Assembly (NCBI GenBank): GCA_020072905.1 | Contig: JAIQGB010000231.1 | Span: 1-7,157, forward strand | From: Terriglobia bacterium | GTDB lineage: Bacteria > Acidobacteriota > Terriglobia > UBA7540 | Reading direction: 5' to 3' | Length of the DNA: 7,157 nt | Shown here: piece by piece, positions 1 through 5,589 of the stretch | How positions within the stretch are numbered: the first letter of the stretch is position 1 | How the letters are laid out: each line of letters begins with the position of its first letter | The notes under the pieces: generated by a model | Seen by the model: only the letters and a program-made list of their open reading frames with translations | Database searches by the model: none | Told to the model about the DNA's origin: nothing | Program-made: the position numbers and the translations under genes

Positions 1-899
1 GCCGGCGCCCCTACCGCGGTCCGGCCCGGCGCCAAAGCCGAGAGTTTCTCCAGGAGATGCGCGAGGGCGGCCCGGCGAGTGGCGCCGAAGGTGGAGGGAA
101 AGTTCCAGAGGTCGCTCATCAGGCCCTCGTCGAGCCCACGAACCAGGGCCATGCGTGGACCGCGACGAATGATGGCGGCGGCGAGATACCGGAGTTCCGT
201 GGCGCGCCGTGGCCGCGGGGTGGGGTAGGATTCGGGGTCCCCAAGCGCTGCGGCGCGGCACCGGTTCCTGAGCGGACAGAGCGGGCAACGGGGCGCTCGC
301 GGGAGACAGACGGTTTGCCCTAGCTCCATAAGCGCTTGATTGAAATCGCCGGGGCGGCGGTGGGAGAGAAGCTGTTCGAGGTCGCTCTCAACGGCCTGGC
401 GAAAACGCCGCTGGTGGAGATTGCCGCGGTCAGCGCGCAGGCGCGCTACGACGCGCGCCACATTGCCGTCCAGCACGGCGTAGGGCTCATTGAAGGCGAT
501 GCTGAGGATGGCGCGAGCCGTGTAGTCGCCGATGCCGGGGAGCGACCTGGCATCTTCGTACCGGCGGGGAAACCGGCCCTGAAACCCGCGCACAATCAAG
601 CGTGCAGCTTGGTGGAGGTGCCGGGCGCGGCGGTAATAACCCAGCCCGGACCAGAGTTCAAGGACACGTTCGAGTGGAGCGCGGGCAAGGGCTGCAACGT
701 CAGGAAAGGTCCGAAGGAAGCGCTGATAGTAAGGAACGACCGTCGCCACCTGGGTCTGCTGGAGCATGATCTCCGAGACCCAGACGGCATACGGGGAGCG
801 TGTTTTTCGCCAGGGAAGGGGGCGCGCGTGGCGTCGGAACCAGCGCAGCAACGCCTGTCGCGCCGCCCAGGGTTGGAATCGCGGCTGACCTTGGGGCAA
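1..899 (-). CDS. mutY: A/G-specific adenine DNA glycosylase MutY (partial, C-terminus beyond the left edge)
   Basis: MutY removes adenine mispaired with 8-oxoguanine, in the base-excision repair of oxidised guanine. The 299 visible codons contain the whole catalytic core. LPWR is at residues 28-31, followed by VSEIMLQQTQV with catalytic Glu43. The helix-hairpin-helix LPGIGDYTA is at 120-128, and LDGNV carries catalytic Asp144. The iron-sulfur ligands are C198-X6-C205-X2-C208-X5-C214. Each key residue sits exactly six positions later than in E. coli MutY (E37, D138, C192 onward). From about residue 234 the NUDIX-like C-terminal domain that recognises 8-oxoG begins (LWNFPSTF motif), and it is cut by the window edge; the family is usually about 350 aa. 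The start is inferred as TTG at 899, behind the strong Shine-Dalgarno AAGGGGAGG (911-903). No ATG or GTG lies in frame between the upstream stop at 978 and the catalytic Glu. The first in-frame ATG (Met45) is already past Glu43. The frame is open back to the stop of the VWFA gene 78 bp upstream, which suggests co-transcription. Identity is very secure; the exact start is moderately secure. Confidence 0.95.
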   Translation of the reverse strand, partial: MPQGQPRFQPWAARQALLRWFRRHARPLPWRKTRSPYAVWVSEIMLQQTQVATVVPYYQRFLRTFPDVAALARAPLERVLELWSGLGYYRRARHLHQAARLIVRGFQGRFPRRYEDARSLPGIGDYTARAILSIAFNEPYAVLDGNVARVVARLRADRGNLHQRRFRQAVESDLEQLLSHRRPGDFNQALMELGQTVCLPRAPRCPLCPLRNRCRAAALGDPESYPTPRPRRATELRYLAAAIIRRGPRMALVRGLDEGLMSDLWNFPSTFGATRRAALAHLLEKLSALAPGRTAVGAP

Positions 900-902
900 A
901 CG

Positions 903-911
903 CCTCCCCTT
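903..911 (-). promoter_or_regulatory. Ribosome binding site deciding the TTG start of mutY
   Basis: AAGGGGAGG reads on the minus strand from 911 to 903, immediately before TTG at 899-897. The gap is 3 nt from the final GG, or 6 nt if AAGGGG is the pairing core. It is the only good Shine-Dalgarno in the 78-bp gap. It supports the rare TTG start, which gives a protein with six more N-terminal residues than E. coli MutY. Confidence 0.6.
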
Positions 912-977
912 CAGCGCCCCAGGATGTCCTCGGGCGGGCGTGTCGCGGGCGACTTGGACCTGGCAGTCCAGTCCGCC

Positions 978-3371
978 CTAATTGAGTGCAAAATCCGCCG
1001 TGTGCAGGGGCGAGACGTTGCCCGCCGCGTCGCGCGCGCGGACCTCCAGCCGGTAGTCTCCTGCCTGGAGGTTCTCCAACGGGAGAATGAGCCCGAACGG
1101 AATCACCGGATTATCCTTCTCCGCATTGGCGTCGATCGGAACGGTGTTGGACGCGTAGACCTGTTGGTTCGTTTTCCGATCCACCACGTCGTAGAGAATT
1201 CCCACGCGCGGCGGGTAGGGATTCATCATCAGCGGCTCGTAGACTTCCAGATACAGCCCGACCTTCTCGTCGCGCTTGAAGCGGTTGTCGGGCGAAGGGA
1301 TGAGCTCGACGCCCTTCACCACCAGCGGCGTGCGTTCCTCGAGGAGGGCCTCGTCCAGGCTCGCGGCGAGCTGGGAGACTTGCTGCATGTGGTTGCTGAG
1401 CGCCAATCCGCTGAGCTGGAACTTATGGCCATCGAAGGGTTCGATCACTAGCGGCATCTCGTACTTGCCGAACTTTTCGCCTCCGGCCGCCAGCACGATC
1501 TTGAGTTTGTATTTGCCGGGCGCGATGTTGAAGGAGTTCTGATAGGCGAACGAACCCTTGGAGAATTCCTTCAACTCCTTCTTCTCCATGTCCAGCTTGA
1601 CGGTATCGCTGAAGCGGGCCGCCACGGAGTTGTCTTCGCGATAGGCAATCCCCAGAACGTGGACATCGGAATGGAATTTCCCCTTCTCCTTCTCAAAGTT
1701 CAGCTGCTGAGCAGGAACTTCCATCGCCAGGTTCACGCGCGCCACCTGAGCGGCGGTGTAGAAATAGGGCGCGTTGAGCGACACCGGGATGTCACCGGGC
1801 TGCGCGCTGGCCGCACGCTCTTCGAGGATCTTCCCTTCGGGTTTCCCCGCCAGCAGGTCGGGGCTCTTGACGTCGTAATAGCCGTTGCGAAAACGCAGCT
1901 TGACACCCTTGCGCTCCACTTTGACATTAATCTGGTGGTAGCTCCCATCGTGCGCTTGGTTGGGCGGTGCATATCCGAGAACGTAGTACTCGTCCAGCTC
2001 TTTGACGATCTTGTTGAGGCCTTCCACGAAATCGTTGGTGTTGAAAATCGTGAAGCCGCCGGTGCCCGCCGCGAGCGCGTAAAGCACCTGCTGGTTGGAG
2101 GCAATATTATCCATGAGCGGCGGAATGATGGAACGCCCCGGATAGTTCCCATAGCCGGGCTGCCGGGTACCATACGAATTGTTCGGGTTGGATCCACCCC
2201 GGTTGGAGGTGTTACCTCCGCCCCGCGTGCCGCCGGTGGTCCCTCGCGACCCCGACGTCGTGCCGCCCGCCGAGCCGGTGCTGCCGCCTGCACGGCCGCC
2301 CCCGGTGGCCCCACCGCCTGCGGAGGTTCCGCCCCCGCCGCCCCCAGTTCCGCCGCGCGAGCCACCTCCGCCGCCTCCACTGGGAGCACCTCCGCCGCCT
2401 CCTCCCCCCGGTCGCTGCGCCAGAAGCGGCGGCAAGAGCAATCCCTCAAGGCGGGCTGCCAGCAGGATGGGCTCATGCGGGAAAGCCGGCTCTTCGAGCG
2501 CGGCGCCCGGAGGCCTACCGGGGAACGGGGCCTCTGGCGTCGGGTTGGTGATGTCCGGCATGTTGAGAGGCGTCAAGCCCTCCAAACCCCGGACGTCCAC
2601 AGGATAGATCGCCACGTTCGCCTTGTTCGCGGCGTCGATGGTGGCGGTGAGCTCGGACTGCCGTTCCGGCGTAAGAGGAAATCCTCCCGAGAAGAAGATC
2701 ATCGTCTTGCGGCCGGGCACTGGGCGCAGTGTCTTCGCCAGGTTGCGGATGGCGAGCAGGACGCTGCGGGCCGCAAAATCCGACCGGATCTGGACCATGC
2801 TCGGCGCGCCGAGCTGTGCCACCTCCGTCGTCTGCCCCGCTTCGTTGGGCTGGAGCGAGGCATACTTGATGTTGCCCACCGCTCGCTTCAGGGCATCCGG
2901 ATTGGCGGTGAAATTCTGCGTGACCCGGAAGGTGCTGGCGAAATCCACGACCGCCATCAGCCGGTCGGGCGAGGCGCTCTTCTCGACGAATTGTGCCGCC
3001 GCATGCCGGGCGCTCAACTGCTCGCTGGGATTCATGGTGGAATTGTCGAAGAAGAGGACGAGATAGCGCGGCTGGGCGGCGGCTTGGGCCGCCTGCAGGT
3101 CGGAGGTCCGCATGAAGCTGGTGAGGGGCTGCTCCTTGTCGTCCTCGAAGACGCGGAACTCCTTGGCGTCCAGGTCGCGGACGTAGCTCCCCTTCTTGTC
3201 CATGGCCACGACGTCCACCAGCACCAGGTTGGTTTCCGTGCGGATAATCTCGGAGGTGGTCGCCGGCTGCGCCCCTTGGGCAGTTGCGGGCGCCTGTGCA
3301 AGGCTGGCCCGCAGTCCGCAGAAGGAAGCGAGAATCAAAGCCATCCAAAGCAGTCGTCGCGGGAGATTCAT
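978..3371 (-). CDS. Secreted VWFA-related (TIGR03436-type) protein with glycine-rich insert, VWFA-B
   Basis: This is a 797-aa exported protein of unknown function. Residues 1-27 form a Sec signal peptide: RR, a hydrophobic stretch LLWMALILASFCGL, and a likely cut after A25. Residues 46-87 are the family's N-terminal strand module (TNLVLVDVVAMDKKG, then EFRVFEDDKEQPLTSF). A von Willebrand factor A-like fold follows. Its first strand is YLVLFFDNSTM at 103-113, with an incomplete metal site (D109, S111, but Met at the last position). GRKTMIFFSGGF is at 220-231 and YPVDVRGL at 256-263. After a glycine-rich insert at about 321-395, the hallmark blocks LAAGTGG (433-439), YYVLGY (462-467) and LRFRNGYYD (492-500) complete the family signature. 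The rest, to 797, looks beta-rich, with no motif I recognise, and ends in a segment reading YRLEVRARDAAGN. The ATG at 3371 has GAGGG (3383-3379) at 7 nt. It follows VWFA-A by 12 bp, so the two are probably co-translated. A protein-binding or surface role is an inference only. Confidence 0.93.
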   Translation of the reverse strand: MNLPRRLLWMALILASFCGLRASLAQAPATAQGAQPATTSEIIRTETNLVLVDVVAMDKKGSYVRDLDAKEFRVFEDDKEQPLTSFMRTSDLQAAQAAAQPRYLVLFFDNSTMNPSEQLSARHAAAQFVEKSASPDRLMAVVDFASTFRVTQNFTANPDALKRAVGNIKYASLQPNEAGQTTEVAQLGAPSMVQIRSDFAARSVLLAIRNLAKTLRPVPGRKTMIFFSGGFPLTPERQSELTATIDAANKANVAIYPVDVRGLEGLTPLNMPDITNPTPEAPFPGRPPGAALEEPAFPHEPILLAARLEGLLLPPLLAQRPGGGGGGGAPSGGGGGGSRGGTGGGGGGTSAGGGATGGGRAGGSTGSAGGTTSGSRGTTGGTRGGGNTSNRGGSNPNNSYGTRQPGYGNYPGRSIIPPLMDNIASNQQVLYALAAGTGGFTIFNTNDFVEGLNKIVKELDEYYVLGYAPPNQAHDGSYHQINVKVERKGVKLRFRNGYYDVKSPDLLAGKPEGKILEERAASAQPGDIPVSLNAPYFYTAAQVARVNLAMEVPAQQLNFEKEKGKFHSDVHVLGIAYREDNSVAARFSDTVKLDMEKKELKEFSKGSFAYQNSFNIAPGKYKLKIVLAAGGEKFGKYEMPLVIEPFDGHKFQLSGLALSNHMQQVSQLAASLDEALLEERTPLVVKGVELIPSPDNRFKRDEKVGLYLEVYEPLMMNPYPPRVGILYDVVDRKTNQQVYASNTVPIDANAEKDNPVIPFGLILPLENLQAGDYRLEVRARDAAGNVSPLHTADFALN
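2187..2411 (-). repeat. Glycine-rich low-complexity segment inside VWFA-B
   Basis: Codons for residues about 321-395 of VWFA-B form runs of glycine mixed with Ser, Thr, Ala and Arg (for example PGGGGGGGAPSGGGGGG). They are built from irregular GGC/GGA/GGT/GGG codons, not from one perfect unit. The coding strand is strongly G-rich, with several GGG-to-GGGGG runs between about 2295 and 2345. The segment lies between the predicted core strands YPVDVRGL and the LAAGTGG block, so it is a loop insert within the VWA-like domain and not an end tail. It is followed by an Asn/Tyr/Gly/Pro stretch at about 393-413. Confidence 0.85.
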
Positions 3372-3378
3372 TGGGACA

Positions 3379-3383
3379 CCCTC
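3379..3383 (-). promoter_or_regulatory. Ribosome binding site of VWFA-B abutting the VWFA-A stop
   Basis: GAGGG (3383-3379, minus strand) begins at the base directly after the TAA stop of VWFA-A (3386-3384), with 7 nt to the ATG of VWFA-B. A ribosome finishing the first gene would stop on top of this site, which is the usual geometry for translational coupling. Confidence 0.65.
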
Positions 3384-5177
3384 TTAAAGCGGAATTTCCA
3401 CGGTGCGGTTGAGCGCCGAGATCTGGGCGCCCTGCGAGTCGCGCACGACCTGCCGCACCAGGTACGTGCCGGGGCGGACGTCAAAAGTCATTTTCGCGGT
3501 GATGCCCGACAGCGTGAGTTTCTGCAGGCTGTCGTCCAGCAGCCGGAACTGCAAGCGCTTTTCTCTGCCCGTCACATATTTCCCGTCGCGGTCGAACAGG
3601 GCGGTGACAAAGGTGAGATCGTTGATGTTGCGGCCGTTTTCCTTGCGGAATTGGACGAACCTTAAATCCAGGTGGGCCAGAACGGAGAGTTTCGTGTCCA
3701 GTTCGTTGACCTTGAAAAACTGCATGTGGACGGCGACGGGGAGTTCGTTCACCTCGTCGTGGGAGAAGATGGCCTGCTGGATTTCCTCTTTGGCCAGGGA
3801 GACCGGGTCTTCGGGCTTCCGCGGAGCGTAGTAGCCGCTGCGAGCCTGGATTGTGTAACGTTCGCGCGTGTTCAAAGCGACCTTGAGGGTGTGAAAGCGG
3901 CCGTCGTATTTCAGGTTTTGGGGGGAGAATCCCAGCACGTAGTAGACCTCGGGGAGCGAGCCAACCTTCTGGAACCCTGCATTCAGATCGTTATTGTTGT
4001 GAAAGAACTCGCCTCCCGTATCGCGAGCCAGTTCCGAAAGAACCTCGGCGGAGATATTCATCCGGTCGATCAGCAACTGCGCTTTCCTGCCTGCCAGATC
4101 GGCGCGATTCGGGATGACCCTGGGATTCTGGCTGGCGTCGCCGAAGGGGATGTGGACGAAGAGGCCCCGAGAGTCGAGGGTGTTGATAATGACGTTGGAA
4201 CGCAACGCCCGGTCCACGACCGCCTGCACCTGCGCCTCGGCGGTCAGCATCAGGAACCCCGGGGATAGAAGCACGATGCTCCTCACCCCGGGCACGACTG
4301 ACATCCGTCGAACCAAGTCGCCCAGGCTGCGCAACGCCATTTCGGTTTCGGTCTGGTACCGAGTCAGAACGCTGACCGCCTGCTGCTCCGCCAGGCTATC
4401 CGATCGGGCCACGGCCACGTCGAGAGGAACGTTGGGCAAGTTCTCGAAGTTGCACTGGTAAGCTTCTTGCGTCGCGATGTCGATGGCGAAGGGGTCTCGC
4501 TGGTGGACGATCAAGTAGGCTTGATAGTCGGAAACTTCCGGGCACTCCCCTGTGTGGCTGACAGTGATCGTGCGAGGGAGAAGGATCCCCAGGTTTTCGC
4601 GCAGCTTGCCGATATCATCGGTGAAGTCCAGGTTGTGCTCGCCGGAAGCTCTGAAAATGCCCACGCGGTCCCCGGGCTGGAGCACGGTCGAGAGGTAGCG
4701 TCCGGCGGCCTCGCGGGTCCGTGCGATATCCTCGTAACTCATGTGAATATCGTCATAAAACAGCGCTAGGTAACGTTCCGGAGTCGTGGCCGCCAGCTTG
4801 GTCTCGGGTTCGGCTTCCGGCTCGGTCTCCTCCGCCGGGATGGGGGCGCGATGGATAGCCGTTTCTGCCGGGACCTCAACAGCGAAGTGGCTTAGCGTCT
4901 GGGGCTTGCCGTTGTCGGAGAGCGAGAAGTTTTCCTTCTGCAGGCCGCCCACCGGGCGCCCATTGGCGTCGCGTATGACCGCGCGCACCAGAACCAGGTT
5001 GCGCTCCACCTGAACCTTAAAGCTCGGGTCGGTTTCGCTGGCAGTGACTTCCGGAGTCTGGGCTTTCTGGTCGTTGGCCCAACCGAGGCCTGGGAGGAGC
5101 AGAGGGCCGAGCGCCAGCGCCGCGACGAGGAACGCGTCCAGACTGGCGCAGCGCGAAATGTCATTCCGCACGCTCAT
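3384..5177 (-). CDS. Secreted VWFA-related (TIGR03436-type) protein, VWFA-A
   Basis: This is a 597-aa exported protein of unknown function, a paralogue of VWFA-B. A Sec signal peptide covers about residues 1-34 (core FLVAALALGPLLLPGLGWA, cut likely before ND). The N-terminal module is at 58-99: RNLVLVRAVIRDANGRPVGG, then NFSLSDNGKPQTLSHF. An acidic, proline-containing linker follows at about 101-130. The VWA-like domain opens with YLALFYDDIHM at 136-146, which lacks the DxSxS metal motif. An insert with Cys212 and Cys242 (TGECPEVSDYQAY ... EAYQCNF) could form a disulfide. Then come GVRSIVLLSPGF (297-308), INTLDSRGLF (331-340), LARDTGG (383-389), YYVLGFSPQN (412-421) and ARSGYYAPRK (445-454), matching VWFA-B block for block. 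A C-terminal region of about 140 aa ends in a beta-type module. The ATG at 5177 is chosen because AGAGGGG (5190-5184) lies 6 nt upstream, a signal peptide starts there, and the promoter at 5272-5300 lies inside any longer version of the frame. Confidence 0.93.
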   Translation of the reverse strand: MSVRNDISRCASLDAFLVAALALGPLLLPGLGWANDQKAQTPEVTASETDPSFKVQVERNLVLVRAVIRDANGRPVGGLQKENFSLSDNGKPQTLSHFAVEVPAETAIHRAPIPAEETEPEAEPETKLAATTPERYLALFYDDIHMSYEDIARTREAAGRYLSTVLQPGDRVGIFRASGEHNLDFTDDIGKLRENLGILLPRTITVSHTGECPEVSDYQAYLIVHQRDPFAIDIATQEAYQCNFENLPNVPLDVAVARSDSLAEQQAVSVLTRYQTETEMALRSLGDLVRRMSVVPGVRSIVLLSPGFLMLTAEAQVQAVVDRALRSNVIINTLDSRGLFVHIPFGDASQNPRVIPNRADLAGRKAQLLIDRMNISAEVLSELARDTGGEFFHNNNDLNAGFQKVGSLPEVYYVLGFSPQNLKYDGRFHTLKVALNTRERYTIQARSGYYAPRKPEDPVSLAKEEIQQAIFSHDEVNELPVAVHMQFFKVNELDTKLSVLAHLDLRFVQFRKENGRNINDLTFVTALFDRDGKYVTGREKRLQFRLLDDSLQKLTLSGITAKMTFDVRPGTYLVRQVVRDSQGAQISALNRTVEIPL

Positions 5178-5183
5178 CGGCAG

Positions 5184-5190
5184 CCCCTCT
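5184..5190 (-). promoter_or_regulatory. Ribosome binding site of VWFA-A
   Basis: AGAGGGG on the minus strand, 6 nt before ATG at 5177. It fixes the start of VWFA-A at that codon, in preference to an in-frame ATG 183 bp further upstream (5360). Confidence 0.65.
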
Positions 5191-5271
5191 ACCCGGCGGG
5201 AAAGCTCTGTTCGGCTCGCTCTCGCTGATCGGAACTCAGCCTTTGGGCTTTGCCGGGAACCCCGTGGGCGT

Positions 5272-5300
5272 AGTATCCCGCCCGCATCGCGCCATGTCAA
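5272..5300 (-). promoter_or_regulatory. Sigma70-type promoter for the VWFA-A / VWFA-B / mutY unit
   Basis: On the minus strand a perfect TTGACA (5300-5295) is separated by exactly 17 bp from GATACT (5277-5272), which matches the TATAAT consensus at 4 of 6 positions. Transcription would begin near 5265, giving a leader of about 90 nt before the VWFA-A start. No other box pair of this quality was seen in the divergent region. The call is from sequence only. Confidence 0.6.
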
Positions 5301-5474
5301 GACAAGCATTCCACACTCACGCCGCTTGATTTGGCGGCTCCAATTTGCCATCCTGCCCATGCGGCCTTCGGCGCACTTTGGGCCGTTCTGAAAGCTGGTG
5401 AGGCTTTGGCCCAGCCGGTGAATTCATCCTGGAGAGTAGTTCGTGGAGCTGGGTCGGAATAGGGAAGCGGGCCG

Positions 5475-5568
5475 CTGACAACTGACAACTGACAACTGAC
5501 AACTGACAACTGACAACTGACAACTGACAACTGACAACTGACAACTGACAACTGACAACTGACAACTG
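5475..5568. repeat. Perfect heptamer tandem array, (CTGACAA)13 plus CTG
   Basis: Thirteen uninterrupted, identical copies of CTGACAA (TTGTCAG on the other strand) occupy 5475-5565, followed by a partial CTG to 5568. There are no spacers and no variant copies. On the minus strand all three frames are free of stops and read the same seven-residue cycle, LSVVSCQ; on the plus strand every frame meets TGA. The array ends 10 bp before the ubiD Shine-Dalgarno and 21 bp before its start codon. Short heptamer tandem repeats are known from cyanobacteria (STRR repeats), and arrays of this look recur in other bacterial genomes, but I cannot verify relatedness here. Perfect identity suggests recent expansion by replication slippage. 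Confidence 0.97.
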
Positions 5569-5578
5569 CTCTTCACCC

Positions 5579-5584
5579 GAGGTG
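5579..5584 (+). promoter_or_regulatory. Ribosome binding site of ubiD (GTG start)
   Basis: GAGGTG lies 5 nt before GTG at 5590. With the family-typical N-terminus MAYKDLRSFI that follows, it settles the GTG start. Confidence 0.65.
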
Positions 5585-5589
5585 TTTCC

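Larger units (their letters stand above)
5178..5589. other. Divergent intergenic region between VWFA-A and ubiD
   Basis: This stretch of 412 bp holds no gene I can support. It contains the VWFA-A leader and ribosome binding site (5178-5265), the leftward promoter (5272-5300), the heptamer array (5475-5568) and the ubiD ribosome binding site (5579-5584). Between 5301 and 5474 I see only a small inverted repeat (GCCGC at 5321-5325 and GCGGC at 5334-5338, 8-nt loop) and no clear promoter, operator, tRNA or riboswitch. Confidence 0.7.

Noticed and set aside
955..970. Terminator between VWFA-B and mutY
   Set aside because: Only a 5-bp stem (TGGAC / GTCCA with a 6-nt loop) is present, with no following T run.
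336..1451. Long plus-strand open frame of 371 codons
   Set aside because: It is antisense to mutY and the VWFA-B C-terminus, and its translation has no recognisable domain. The minus strand carries clear family motifs here. GC-rich coding DNA commonly leaves such open antisense frames.
1659..3665. Long plus-strand open frame of 668 codons
   Set aside because: It is antisense to VWFA-B and the start of the VWFA-A reverse region, rich in Arg, Ala and Gly with no domain logic, and has no ribosome binding site that would justify it. Treated as a shadow.
5321..5338. Operator or terminator hairpin (GCCGC / GCGGC)
   Set aside because: The stem is short with an 8-nt loop and no T run; this is expected by chance in GC-rich DNA.
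5475..5568. CRISPR array
   Set aside because: The repeats are contiguous 7-mers with no spacers, and no cas genes are nearby.
5475..5568. CTGACA within each unit acting as a -35 box with a -10 from the same array
   Set aside because: At 16-18 bp spacing the available hexamers (TGACAA, GACAAC, ACAACT) match TATAAT poorly, so the array cannot supply both boxes by itself.
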